DNA of 64,000 bases from JAQBVV01 sp965249205. GTDB lineage: Bacteria > Acidobacteriota > Vicinamibacteria > Vicinamibacterales > UBA2999. Under the pieces are notes generated by a model. That model saw only the letters and a program-made list of their open reading frames with translations. It was not told the DNA's origin and searched no databases. A program made the position numbers and the translations under genes. Where the stretch lies: positions 682,001-746,000 of the forward strand of contig CBDFLL010000005.1 of NCBI GenBank assembly GCA_965249205.1. The letters run 5' to 3'. Shown in pieces: positions 42,568-51,900 of this stretch. Every line of letters begins with the position of its first letter. The stretch's first letter is position 1.

Positions 42568-43860
42568 TCAGAGCCGGAACACGTGCGTCGCCTCGATGCC
42601 CTTCAGCGCGTTGCGCGTGTCAACCACAATGGGAAAGCGTTTCACGATTCCGCTGTAGTCGAACACGCCGTGATTGGTACAAATGATCGCGCAGTCGATT
42701 CCCTCCCCTGCCTGATCCTCCGGCACGGAAATCAGATCGATGGAACCGTGCTCCAATCTCGGCACGAACGGGTCGGTATAGCTCAGCGTGGCACCGCGCC
42801 GGGACAGCAACTCGAGGACGTCGAGCGCGGGCGACTCACGCATGTCGCTGACATCTCGTTTGTAGGCGACTCCGAAGAGATGGATCCTGGAACCGTTGAC
42901 GGATTTCTTCGCGGTATTCAGTGCTTCGCCGATACGATCGACGACATACGACGGCATTGCTGCATTGACCTGGCCAGCCAGCTCAATGAAACGGCACTCG
43001 AACCCGCTCTGGCGCGCCTTCCACGACAGATAAAACGGATCGATCGGAATGCAATGCCCGCCAAGACCCGGCCCAGGGTAGAAGGGCATGAAACCAAAGG
43101 GTTTGGTACCCGCCGCATCAATCACTTCCCAGACGTCAATGTCCATGCGATGAGCCATCAGTGCGATCTCGTTGACAAGCCCTATATTGACAGCGCGAAA
43201 CGTGTTCTCAAGCAGCTTGACCATCTCGGCCACCCGAGTCGAACCGACCGGCACAACCGTGTCGACGATCGAGCCGTACAGATCTGACGCCAACTCAGTA
43301 CTCTCCCTGTCGAAACCGCCCACCACCTTCGGGATCGTACGCGTGTTGAAGTCAGGGTTGCCCGGATCCACACGTTCAGGGGAAAACGCGAGAGAGAAAT
43401 CGACGCCGGCTCTGAGCCCCTTCTCCTCGAGCGCTGGCTGAACGACCTCATCGGTCGTCCCAGGATATGTGGTTGACTCAAGAATCACGAGCTGGCCACG
43501 CCTCAGGTTCGCCTTGACGGCATCGACAGCTTGAATGACATACGACAGGTCGGGATCTTTTGTTTTTCGTAGCGGCGTCGGCACGCAGATGTCGATGGCG
43601 TCCATGTCCTTCAAACTCGACATGTCGGTCGTCGCCCTGAGGCGCCCAGCTTCGACGCATGCCCTCACATCCTCTGTGTTGACGTCGAGGATGTAGCTTC
43701 GGCCCGCATTGATCTCGTCGGTTTTCGACCTGTCGACGTCGAAACCGGTCACGTCGAAACCCTTGCTGGCAAATTCGACGGCCAACGGCAGCCCGACGTA
43801 TCCCAGGCCGATAACACCGACCCGCGCCGTGCGATCTCGAATCTTGCTCTTCAGGGTCAC
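42568..43860 (-). CDS. UDP-sugar 6-dehydrogenase (WbpA/WecC-like)
   Basis: 430 aa. Rossmann start VGVIGLGYVGLPLAVEFA; catalytic Cys C270 in PGPGLGGHCIPIDPFYL; middle EIALMAHRMDIDVWEV; C-terminal GVAYKRDVSDMRESPALDVLELL. The spacing fits UDP-N-acetylglucosamine/-galactosamine dehydrogenases that make UDP-HexNAcA; UDP-glucose dehydrogenase is less likely. It supplies an acidic sugar for the polysaccharide. The start overlaps the end of the dehydratase gene by 4 nt. Confidence 0.92.
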   Translation of the reverse strand: MTLKSKIRDRTARVGVIGLGYVGLPLAVEFASKGFDVTGFDVDRSKTDEINAGRSYILDVNTEDVRACVEAGRLRATTDMSSLKDMDAIDICVPTPLRKTKDPDLSYVIQAVDAVKANLRRGQLVILESTTYPGTTDEVVQPALEEKGLRAGVDFSLAFSPERVDPGNPDFNTRTIPKVVGGFDRESTELASDLYGSIVDTVVPVGSTRVAEMVKLLENTFRAVNIGLVNEIALMAHRMDIDVWEVIDAAGTKPFGFMPFYPGPGLGGHCIPIDPFYLSWKARQSGFECRFIELAGQVNAAMPSYVVDRIGEALNTAKKSVNGSRIHLFGVAYKRDVSDMRESPALDVLELLSRRGATLSYTDPFVPRLEHGSIDLISVPEDQAGEGIDCAIICTNHGVFDYSGIVKRFPIVVDTRNALKGIEATHVFRL

Positions 43861-44864
43861 CGTGTGCGCTCTGCTCGCGCGCTCGTATCCAACCTGGTTG
43901 TCTGCGCAGACAATCGCGCGACGTCCGCATCAACCATCATCGCTATGAGCTCCTCAAAATGGACCCGCGGTTCCCACCCAAGAACCTCTTTCGCCCGGGA
44001 CGCATCGCCAATCAGATGGTCCACCTCCGCCGGTCGCAGGAAGGCGGGGTCGAGCTGCACGAGCTTCTGCCAATCCAGCCCAACGTGGCCGAACGCACAC
44101 TCCACGAGTTCACGCACCGAATGCGAGACCCCCGTGGCAATGACGTAGTCGTCAGCCGTGTCCTGCTGCAGCATGAGCCACATCGCCCGCACGTAATCCC
44201 CCGCGAAGCCCCAGTCCCGACAGGCATCAAGGTTGCCAAGGCCCAGCTGACTGGCGAGCCCCAGTTTGATTCGTGCAACACCATCGGTCACCTTCCTCGT
44301 GACAAACTCAAGTCCGCGGCGCGGCGATTCGTGATTGAACAAGATGCCTGAGGACGCGAAGACTCCGTAGCTCTCTCGGTAGTTCACGGTGATGTAGTGC
44401 CCGAACACCTTCGACACTCCGTAGGGGCTCCTCGGGTAGAAGGGCGTCATTTCTGTCTGGGGCACCTCGCGAACGCGCCCATACATTTCGCTCGACGACG
44501 CCTGATAGACCCGAATCCCAGTGTCGACGTGACGAACCGCCTCCAACACACGCGTGACGCCCTGCGCGTTGAACTCGCCGGTCAGCAAGGGCTGGTCCCA
44601 CGAAGCCGGAACGAAGGACATGGCCGCGAGGTTGTAAATCTCGTGGGGCTTTACGTCTTGCACGACACGTATCAGTGAGAGCTGATCAAGTAGGTCGGCG
44701 GGCCGGAGGGTGATGCGATCGAGCAGGTGCTCGATCCGCCAGAAATTCGTCGCGCTCAATCGGCGCACGATGCCGGTAACTTCGTATCCCTTGCTGAGAA
44801 GCAATTCTGCCAGATACGAACCATCCTGCCCGGTGATGCCTGTAATGATCGCCCGCTTTGTCAT
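43857..44864 (-). CDS. gmd: GDP-mannose 4,6-dehydratase
   Basis: 335 aa extended SDR. TGITGQDGSYLAELLL is the Gmd form of the nucleotide loop; catalytic region SSSEMYG and SPYGVSKVFGHY (Tyr-x3-Lys); NHESPRRGLEFVTRKV is strongly diagnostic. It makes GDP-4-keto-6-deoxymannose, the precursor of GDP-fucose, GDP-rhamnose or perosamine. No fucose synthase was recognised next door; the RmlD-like gene upstream may reduce the product instead. It starts 9 nt after that gene. Confidence 0.94.
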   Translation of the reverse strand: MTKRAIITGITGQDGSYLAELLLSKGYEVTGIVRRLSATNFWRIEHLLDRITLRPADLLDQLSLIRVVQDVKPHEIYNLAAMSFVPASWDQPLLTGEFNAQGVTRVLEAVRHVDTGIRVYQASSSEMYGRVREVPQTEMTPFYPRSPYGVSKVFGHYITVNYRESYGVFASSGILFNHESPRRGLEFVTRKVTDGVARIKLGLASQLGLGNLDACRDWGFAGDYVRAMWLMLQQDTADDYVIATGVSHSVRELVECAFGHVGLDWQKLVQLDPAFLRPAEVDHLIGDASRAKEVLGWEPRVHFEELIAMMVDADVARLSAQTTRLDTSARAERTR

Positions 44865-44873
44865 ATATCTTTT

Positions 44874-45743
44874 CTATGTTATCTCGTCGCGTGCCGCACT
44901 CGTGAGCCACCGCCGCAACGCATCGTTCCATGGGGGCATCGTGAAACCCGCCTCCGCAAGCTTCCGACCAGCCAGAGCGCAGTATCGAGGGCGTGGCGCT
45001 CGAAACACGGCCTGGTTCGTCGTAATGCACTGAAACCGTGGCTGCACACCGAGCAGGCGCGCGGCCTCCTCTGCTACCTCGTACCACGTCGCGTGTCCGG
45101 AATTCACGCAGTGGTACAGACCGGGCGCCGCGTTGGCCTCCAGCAGCTGCCTGACAGCTTGGGCGATATCGTGCACATAGCTCGGTGACACGACCCGGTC
45201 AGTGAACACCCTCACCTCGCGGCCCTGCTCAAGACCCGCGATGATAGAGTCTAGCGAGCCTCCACGTCCCGTCCATCCCACCGGGGCGCCGAACAGGCTT
45301 TCGACGCGAAGCACGAACCCACGCGGCGCATCGAGCGCGAACCACTCACCGAGCAGCTTGCTGAGTCCGTAGACGCTTCGCGGTGCGGGAGCAGAGGTCT
45401 CAGCATAGGGCTCCGCCGCCTCGCCATCGAACACGAAGTCAGTACCGAAATGAACAAAAGGTGCCCCGCATGCCTCCGCGGCGCGAGCCAGGCTTCGTAC
45501 AGCGAAGGCGTTGACTGCGAACGCACCCTCGGGATCGTCTTCAGCGCCGTCAACGTCGTTGAATGCCGCGCAGTTAATAACAGCCGAGGGCGCCGTCTCC
45601 GCGACGACCCGGCGTACCGCCTCCGGGTCGGCGATGTCGAGCGTCGCCCGGGTATGCGCGACCACTTCGGCACCGGCATACGCATCAACGATGGACGCGC
45701 CAAGCCGACCAGCCGCTCCGACGATAAGCACGGGGCCGGTCAT
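44874..45743 (-). CDS. RmlD-like NDP-4-keto-deoxysugar reductase
   Basis: 289 aa. Rossmann start VLIVGAAGRLG; STDFVFDG-type block as GTDFVFDGEAAEPYAE; Tyr-x3-Lys in SVYGLSKLLGEW; C-terminal CALAGRKLAEAGF. It matches dTDP-4-dehydrorhamnose reductase, but the adjacent Gmd makes GDP-4-keto-6-deoxymannose, so it may act as a GDP-4-keto-6-deoxymannose reductase (GDP-D-rhamnose type). GGAG precedes ATG 45743. No RmlABC genes are seen in the window. Confidence 0.88.
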   Translation of the reverse strand: MTGPVLIVGAAGRLGASIVDAYAGAEVVAHTRATLDIADPEAVRRVVAETAPSAVINCAAFNDVDGAEDDPEGAFAVNAFAVRSLARAAEACGAPFVHFGTDFVFDGEAAEPYAETSAPAPRSVYGLSKLLGEWFALDAPRGFVLRVESLFGAPVGWTGRGGSLDSIIAGLEQGREVRVFTDRVVSPSYVHDIAQAVRQLLEANAAPGLYHCVNSGHATWYEVAEEAARLLGVQPRFQCITTNQAVFRAPRPRYCALAGRKLAEAGFTMPPWNDALRRWLTSAARDEIT

Positions 45744-45805
45744 GGCACTCCATTTCCGCCAGTCACAAGCACTCGCAAACTCAATATCGTACCATTTTTG
45801 AACGT

Positions 45806-46912
45806 ATGGACGGCATCTCCAAAATAGACACGGCGGTCATCGGGGCGGGAGTTGTGGGCCTTGCGGCCGCGTGGGCGATCGCCCGGCGCGGACACAGCGT
45901 CTGCGTACTTGAGCGCGAGCGGCGATCCGGCACGGGTTCGAGCACCCGCAATAGCCAGGTCATTCATGCGGGCCTCTACTATCCACCCGGGACGCTCAAG
46001 GCTCAGTACTGTGTCGATGGCGCGAGGCTGCTCTACGAGTTTTGCGACACGTATCGCGTACCACACAAACGATGCGGAAAGCTCATCGTCGCCTCCACCG
46101 CCGCTGAGGCCGAGGGCCTTCAGCCGCTAAGGCTGCTCGGTGAGGCCAATGGCGTGAGCGGTCTGGAGATCGTCGACCAGCGATTCCTCCACGCGCTGGA
46201 ACCGAACGTGCGTGGAACGGCGGCACTCTACTCTCCGAATACGGGCATCGTGGAAGCTGAGGCGGTGATACGCACACTGGAGCACCTCTGTACAGATCAC
46301 GACGCCGCCATCCTGCCGGGGACTCCGCTGCTCGGTGCGGAGTCACGCGCCGACGGCCTTGAGCTTCGTACGCCTGCCGAACGCATTCTGGCGCGCGTGG
46401 TGGTCAATGCGGCCGGACTCTACGCCGACGAGGTCTCCACCGCGCTAGGCGGCGAACCCTTCACCATCTTTCCGTGTCGAGGAGAGTATGCGGAGCTAAC
46501 CCCTTCGAAGTGGCCGCTTCTCAACGGGCTGGTCTACCCTCTTCCCCACCAGTCCGGACACTCCCTCGGCGTGCACCTGACGAAGACAACGCTCGGGACC
46601 GTGACCCTGGGTCCGACGATTCGATTCCAGTCGAGCAAGGACGACTACGAGTCCGACCGCCTGCCTCTCGAGCATTTTCTTGCGCCAGCCCGTGCGCTGC
46701 TGCCCGACCTTCGCCTTCACGACCTTCGCCTTGGTGCCAGCGGCATTCGCCCGAAGCTTCACCCTCCTGAGGTGTCATTTGCTGACTTCTGGGTGGCGCG
46801 GGACCGGCACTGCGGGTGCCTGATTCAGGCGGCAGGGATCGAGTCGCCGGGGCTTACGGCGTGCCTGGCTATCGGTGAGCGGGTGGCTGGCCTCGTAGAG
46901 GAGGTACTCTGA
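45806..46912 (+). CDS. FAD-dependent L-2-hydroxyglutarate oxidase-like protein
   Basis: 368 aa of the DAO/LhgO family. VIGAGVVGLAAAWAIARRG is the FAD-binding loop; RNSQVIHAGLYYPPGTLKAQ is the LhgO-type signature; VVNAAGLYAD and PCRGEYAEL follow; the C-terminus has IESPGLTACLAIGERV. It would oxidise L-2-hydroxyglutarate to 2-oxoglutarate, a metabolite-repair reaction. It is the only plus-strand gene inside a 27-kb minus-strand block, so it is probably an insertion into the polysaccharide cluster. Confidence 0.9.
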   Translation: MDGISKIDTAVIGAGVVGLAAAWAIARRGHSVCVLERERRSGTGSSTRNSQVIHAGLYYPPGTLKAQYCVDGARLLYEFCDTYRVPHKRCGKLIVASTAAEAEGLQPLRLLGEANGVSGLEIVDQRFLHALEPNVRGTAALYSPNTGIVEAEAVIRTLEHLCTDHDAAILPGTPLLGAESRADGLELRTPAERILARVVVNAAGLYADEVSTALGGEPFTIFPCRGEYAELTPSKWPLLNGLVYPLPHQSGHSLGVHLTKTTLGTVTLGPTIRFQSSKDDYESDRLPLEHFLAPARALLPDLRLHDLRLGASGIRPKLHPPEVSFADFWVARDRHCGCLIQAAGIESPGLTACLAIGERVAGLVEEVL

Positions 46913-46923
46913 GCGTGGAAGCC

Positions 46924-47829
46924 TTAATCGTCTGGCGTCTCCACGCGCCCGTCTGGGGCGTCCTGGATGCCGAGCCGAAGGTACAGCCAACAGCGCACCG
47001 ACAGAAGCATCCTTGCAAGCCACCGCTTCGCTGACGAGGTCGACGCGACATGCGTCGCGTAGTACAGATACGCGCTTTCATGAAAGGCGCGAATCGACGA
47101 CGCGCGGACAGTGCGGCTTGACTGGCCGACACGGTGAATCGCAGTAGCGGCTGGCACATATCGCACCTGGGCGCCGAGGGCCCGCAAACGCCTGCACAGG
47201 TCCGCATCTTCCCAGTACAGGAAATACCGCTCGTCGAATCCCCTCACGCTCTCGAGTGCTTCGCGGCGCGCGAGCAGGCACGCACCGGACAACCAGTCGA
47301 CGGTCACGCTACCGTCGCCCTTTCGTCCGGCATCGCCGCCGACCACATTGCGCCTTGCGACCGCGAGGTGCGGCAACAGACGCCGTAGCACGGTGGTCCG
47401 ACCGAACAGCCCGGTAAACATGTCCGGATCGCCCCTGGCGCTCCCCTGGACTGTACCGTCAGGATTGAGAATGCGTGGGCCGGCGACCGCATACGAATCC
47501 GATCGCTCCAGTTCGCGCCTGAGGATGCCAAGAGCGCCATCAACCAGTCGGCAGTCTGGATTCATGAGTAGCACAAGCGATCCAGACGTCGCGGCAAGCG
47601 CTTGATTGACACCCCGCGCAAAGCCGACGTTCCGGTCGTTGCGCTCCAGCCGTACATGCGGAGCAAACTCGGCGACGACGTCAGCGCTGCCGTCGGAAGA
47701 GGCGTTGTCCACAACGACCGCCTCCCATCGCTGATCCGCGAGTTCGTTCGCGATCGATCGCAGAGCACGGGCTAACTCGCGTCCGGCGTTGTAGTTGACC
47801 AGGACCGCGCTGACGTGCGGCGATGTCAT
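46924..47829 (-). CDS. GT2 glycosyltransferase (rhamnosyltransferase-like)
   Basis: 301 aa from ATG 47829, which overlaps the previous stop as ATGA. GT-A motifs: VSAVLVNYNAGRELARAL, VVDNASSDGSAD, NVGFARGVNQ, LLMNPDCRLV (metal site), WLSGACLLARREA and FDERYFLYWEDADLCRRLR. This pattern is typical of bacterial rhamnosyl/other GT2 enzymes of O-antigen clusters. It ends 11 nt from the convergent LhgO-like gene. Confidence 0.92.
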   Translation of the reverse strand: MTSPHVSAVLVNYNAGRELARALRSIANELADQRWEAVVVDNASSDGSADVVAEFAPHVRLERNDRNVGFARGVNQALAATSGSLVLLMNPDCRLVDGALGILRRELERSDSYAVAGPRILNPDGTVQGSARGDPDMFTGLFGRTTVLRRLLPHLAVARRNVVGGDAGRKGDGSVTVDWLSGACLLARREALESVRGFDERYFLYWEDADLCRRLRALGAQVRYVPAATAIHRVGQSSRTVRASSIRAFHESAYLYYATHVASTSSAKRWLARMLLSVRCWLYLRLGIQDAPDGRVETPDD

Positions 47830-48887
47830 CGCTTGTCCCTGGCCAGCGCCGAGTCGAATCGCTTTTCGCGGATCTTCGCGGCGAACCATCGCCGTTCCAG
47901 ATGTGGCTCGATCCCTGCCGCGCCGATGGTGCGAGTCCTTTGCACCAACATCCGCTTCCGCAGCACGGTGGGTAGTCCGGTGATGGCAGCCACCTTCGCC
48001 CTGACAAACGTCATCAATAGGCCCATGCGTGCGAAGTGAGCGGCAGCGGCCGCTGTGTACAAGAGATGACCAGGCAAGGTTCGCATCAGTAGCGGCGTCG
48101 GGGTGTTCTTCAGGTACATCCACTCCAGATTTCGCTGCCCCTGGAAAACCGCGCGCGCACTGACCGTTCCGAGTGTCGCGCTGCCGTGGTGGCGCACGAT
48201 CGCGTCCGAGACGTATCGACACCGGTAACCGCGCAAACGCGCTCGGTACGACAAGTCCACATCTTCGTGCGATGCGAAAAACTGCTCGTCGAATCCTCCG
48301 AGCTCGTCAAAGACTGCCTTCGGCATCAGACAGGCCGCTCCGCACACACCGAATACTTCCTGCGTGGTGCCTGCGAGATCCGCCGCCTCGCCGTGATGCC
48401 GTTTGAACGCGCCGCCCCATCGCAACATCCCGTCACCGGCGCTGTCGATGACCTCGGGGTCGTGCATGTACACAATGCGCGATGTCGCAAGCGCAAAACC
48501 GGTCGTGCGCTCGATTCCAGCACGCAGCGCACGCAACCAGGTCACGTCGGCGACCGTGTCGTTATTGAGAAACGCGACGTACTCACCGCGTGCTTCGCGC
48601 GCACCGACATTGTTGCCATCCGCAAAGCCGCGGTTCTCAGTGAGTTCGATCACCCGAACGCGAGGAAACGTTGCTCGCACGAACTCGGCGCTCCCGTCGG
48701 TCGATCCATTGTCGACGACGATAATCTCGGCGCTCACTCCCTGCTGCGCCTCAGCGGCGCGCAGGCAAGCGTCCAGATACTGACGGCCATTGCACGTGAC
48801 GATGACAATCGAGACGTCCGGCCCGACGATCGGCGTTGCCTGCCCCGCACCCGTGTCCGGCGCCGCGGTTCGATGCCCGTGATTCAC
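47826..48887 (-). CDS. GT2 glycosyltransferase
   Basis: 353 aa from GTG 48887, overlapping the upstream stop as GTGA; a longer frame adds only low-complexity His/Pro-rich residues. Motifs: VSIVIVTCNGRQYL, VVDNGSTDGSAEF, NRGFADGNNVGA, FLNNDT (metal site), FGVCGAACLMPKAVF and FDEQFFASHEDVDLSYR. A hydrophobic/basic C-terminal stretch may associate with the membrane. It is paired with the next GT2 gene. Confidence 0.92.
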   Translation of the reverse strand: MNHGHRTAAPDTGAGQATPIVGPDVSIVIVTCNGRQYLDACLRAAEAQQGVSAEIIVVDNGSTDGSAEFVRATFPRVRVIELTENRGFADGNNVGAREARGEYVAFLNNDTVADVTWLRALRAGIERTTGFALATSRIVYMHDPEVIDSAGDGMLRWGGAFKRHHGEAADLAGTTQEVFGVCGAACLMPKAVFDELGGFDEQFFASHEDVDLSYRARLRGYRCRYVSDAIVRHHGSATLGTVSARAVFQGQRNLEWMYLKNTPTPLLMRTLPGHLLYTAAAAAHFARMGLLMTFVRAKVAAITGLPTVLRKRMLVQRTRTIGAAGIEPHLERRWFAAKIREKRFDSALARDKR

Positions 48888-50005
48888 GATGCCTCGTGGG
48901 TGAGCACCCGTTGGTACGCTCCGAGGGTGAGGGTGGCCGTGCGCGCCCATGTAAACTCAGCGCTGCGACGCAGGCCAGCCGCGCGAAGACGTGCACGCGT
49001 CTGATCGCTGCTCACGACATCAACGATTGCGTCCGTCCATGCCTGGCGGTCGGCCGGGTCAAGAAGAATGCCAGCATCACCGAGCACCTCCGGCATCGAT
49101 GCAGCGTGCGAGGCGATGACAGGGATGCCGCATGCCATCGCCTCGACCAGCGGCAGCCCGAAGCCCTCGTACAGCGACGGGTACGTGAGCGCGATGGCGC
49201 CGGCGTAGAGGGTTCGCAGCTGTTCCTCGGTTACCGAACCGAGTTGAACCACGGCATCGGCCACTCCAGACCGCTCGGCAATCCCACGTAGCGAGTCGCC
49301 GACGCCCCGGTCCACGCCAGCCAATACGAGCGACAGGGCCGGACCCGGTCCGTTGCGACGGCGGCGCGCCTCCAGTACAGCGTCGACCAGCATTGCCAGA
49401 TTTCTGCGTGCATGAAGGTCGCCCACGTGCAGCAGATACGGCTGATGGACGCCGGGAGGGCGATCGCTCAGCTCGCCCACATCCGCCGGCGCAAACGCGC
49501 TGTCGACACCCAACGGCGTGACGGTCATGCGTTCCGCTGGAATGCGATATGCGGCCGTAATCTCCGTGGCGGAGAAACGGGATATCGTCAGAACATACGA
49601 GGCGACGTGGGCGCTGCACCGATAAAAGGCCCGTCGCGCCCAGTCGCGCCGATAGGGATACCAGTGCGGATGCCGCTGGTAACTCACGTCATGAATCGTG
49701 AGCACGACCGGCACCGGTGAGTACAACGGCGCTGTGTATGCCGGGCAGTGCACGACATCGACGGCGGCGCGCCGGGCCGCCAGAGGAAGGCCGACCAGCA
49801 TCCAACCAAGATTGGTGGGAGGATGCGGGGGCTCGGCTACGTGCTGAACTCCCGTGGGTAGCACGCTCGGATCGAGCCCCCCGAGCGCAGTGACAGACAG
49901 CGGCTCACCCAGCGCGAGCAGCGCACGTGTCAAGCCGTCGACGTAGCGACGGACGCCGGCTGCCGGAGAAGCGAACGCACGACCGTCAATACCGATCCGT
50001 AGCAT
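48884..50005 (-). CDS. GT4-family glycosyltransferase
   Basis: 373 aa from ATG 50005 (TTG 50014 is a 3-codon-longer alternative). GT-B fold: N-terminal LRIGIDGRAFASPAAGVRRY, then VLTIHDVSYQRHPHWYP; the C-terminal donor site has HVGDLHARRNL and the E-x7-E block YEGFGLPLVEAMACGIPVI. It uses an NDP-sugar (often GDP-mannose or UDP-sugar) with retention. It probably extends the repeat unit. Confidence 0.92.
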   Translation of the reverse strand: MLRIGIDGRAFASPAAGVRRYVDGLTRALLALGEPLSVTALGGLDPSVLPTGVQHVAEPPHPPTNLGWMLVGLPLAARRAAVDVVHCPAYTAPLYSPVPVVLTIHDVSYQRHPHWYPYRRDWARRAFYRCSAHVASYVLTISRFSATEITAAYRIPAERMTVTPLGVDSAFAPADVGELSDRPPGVHQPYLLHVGDLHARRNLAMLVDAVLEARRRRNGPGPALSLVLAGVDRGVGDSLRGIAERSGVADAVVQLGSVTEEQLRTLYAGAIALTYPSLYEGFGLPLVEAMACGIPVIASHAASMPEVLGDAGILLDPADRQAWTDAIVDVVSSDQTRARLRAAGLRRSAEFTWARTATLTLGAYQRVLTHEAS

Positions 50006-50097
50006 ATCGGCCAACGGTCAGTCGTCACGCATACACAACAGCACCGCACGGCGACCGTACAGTCAACCTGGGACCTCCGCCGATCGGCGTCACACCC

Positions 50098-51894
50098 CTA
50101 CCGAATCTCCATATGCAGGCGCCGCACTGGACGATTGAGGCGCGCGCACATGTCACGAATGCGTTGTTCAATCTCACCATTGATCGAGGGACTGCTCAAG
50201 ATCACCTCGTCGGCCGCATAGCGACGCACCGTGCCCTCCAACTCCTCAACCGTGCCACGGACCGGGACGCCCATGATCCAGCGATGCGTTTTCATCGGGT
50301 CGTCGTCAATGAACGCGACCGGGTTCATGTTCCATAGAGCGTTGGCACGCATTTCTCTTACAAGAGTCTGTCCGAATGCGCCGGCGCCGTACACCAGCAC
50401 ACGACGACTGCGTTTACTGCGGGCGGCGGCCACCAGGTTCATCGATCGAAAAGATGCGCGAGTCGACACGATCGCCACACTCAGCAAGAGGGCGTCCAGC
50501 ACAAAGACCGCGCGTGAAAACCCTTCGAAACGATAGAGATAGGCGGCAGTCAGGATCGAGAGCAGCGATCCCATCCAGACGCCCCGTAACGCCACGGTCA
50601 AATCACGTAAACCAAAGGTCGACCAGGACCGCTGATACAGACCGGAGCTGTACAGCGCCGCCAGCTTACAGCCCAGGACGACTGGCAACGTCGCTGTGAA
50701 CGTGGGGAGAAACTGATCGAAGTCCTCCCCCTCGAATCGTAGGCGAAACGCGAGGTAGTAGCACACGGCGATCAGCACCATGTCGAGCATGACCTCCGCC
50801 ACGTGCCACCGGAACGTCAGATCCTTCAGAAACGGCGCGAACGACGACTTCTGCAACGCGACGAAGTCTCCCGCGTCATAGGCCGGCACGCGGGCAAGAT
50901 AGATCCCAACAAGAGTCAGCAGTACGGCGAATACCGCGACAAGCGGCAGCATGGGTTCGACACCACTGCCGCGCAGCAGCAACCAGGCTGTCCCCCCCCC
51001 TCCCAGGCCGAGCAGGTAGAGGATCCGCACGGCACTTCGATCGGAAAAGCCGAGCGACACGAGTCGATGTGACACGTGATCCGTTCCGCCCTTCGTCGCC
51101 TTACGCCCGGCGAGGCGACGCAGCACGAGCACGAATCCGGTGTCGAAGAGCGGCACGATGAGGATCAACACCACGATCACCGCAGGACTGATAAACGCGA
51201 GCGGCGCATTGTACACCGGAACAAGTGACGCTGCCGCGAGTACGGCACCGACGAACAGACTGCCAGAGTCACCCATGAAGAGGCGCGCGCGGCTACGGTT
51301 CCAGTACAGGAATCCCAGAAGAGCGCCGGACAGCGCCGTCAACAGCACGAGGAGCGCCGGTCCGAGAAACTCGGCGAGCAACGACGCCAGAAATATCGCC
51401 GCAATCAGCCCTATGCCGGCGGCGAGGCCGTCCATGTTGTCGAGTAGATTCGTGGCGTGACAAATGCCCGCAAACCAGACCGTGGCCACGAGCGTAAACA
51501 GCGACGGCAATCCACCACTCGGGCCGGCACCGGCCAGGGCAAACACCAGGAACGCCCCGATCGCGAGTGATGCCACCAGCTTGGCTAACGGGGAGAGCTG
51601 GAGACGATCGTCGAGTACGCCCACGATGAACATCGCAAGCGCCGCCAGCGGAACCGCATACCATTCAGCGGGCGTCCCGAGGAGTTCCGGCCGAGCCGCG
51701 AGCAACGAAAATCCCGCGATCGTGCCACCCACGATCGCCAGTCCCCCCATCGTTGGTGTTGGGGATGTATGCCACCGATCGGGCCGCGGCGGAACCACCG
51801 CGCCACTGGCGGCCGCAAATCGTCTGACCACCGCTCCCCCAGCAAGGCTGCAGACGGCAGCAACCAGAAAGACAATCGTCAGGAAGATCAGCAC
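50098..51894 (-). CDS. WecA-like polyprenyl-phosphate glycosyl-1-phosphate transferase fused to FlaA1/CapD N-terminal module
   Basis: 598 aa. Residues 1-345 are a multi-helix phosphoglycosyltransferase: RWHTSPTPTMGG (41-51), D95-D96, ATNLLDNMDG (147-156), FMGDSGS (207-212) and DHVSHRL (272-278). From about 370 there are four further helices and then a Rossmann domain (VYGAGAFGQTLV) of the kind that begins FlaA1/CapD/PglF dehydratases, ending at 598 without a dehydratase catalytic domain. It would start glycan assembly by moving a HexNAc-1-phosphate to undecaprenyl phosphate; the fused part may anchor or sense nucleotide. The start is GTG. Confidence 0.88.
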   Translation of the reverse strand: MLIFLTIVFLVAAVCSLAGGAVVRRFAAASGAVVPPRPDRWHTSPTPTMGGLAIVGGTIAGFSLLAARPELLGTPAEWYAVPLAALAMFIVGVLDDRLQLSPLAKLVASLAIGAFLVFALAGAGPSGGLPSLFTLVATVWFAGICHATNLLDNMDGLAAGIGLIAAIFLASLLAEFLGPALLVLLTALSGALLGFLYWNRSRARLFMGDSGSLFVGAVLAAASLVPVYNAPLAFISPAVIVVLILIVPLFDTGFVLVLRRLAGRKATKGGTDHVSHRLVSLGFSDRSAVRILYLLGLGGGGTAWLLLRGSGVEPMLPLVAVFAVLLTLVGIYLARVPAYDAGDFVALQKSSFAPFLKDLTFRWHVAEVMLDMVLIAVCYYLAFRLRFEGEDFDQFLPTFTATLPVVLGCKLAALYSSGLYQRSWSTFGLRDLTVALRGVWMGSLLSILTAAYLYRFEGFSRAVFVLDALLLSVAIVSTRASFRSMNLVAAARSKRSRRVLVYGAGAFGQTLVREMRANALWNMNPVAFIDDDPMKTHRWIMGVPVRGTVEELEGTVRRYAADEVILSSPSINGEIEQRIRDMCARLNRPVRRLHMEIR

Positions 51895-51900
51895 ACGGTC

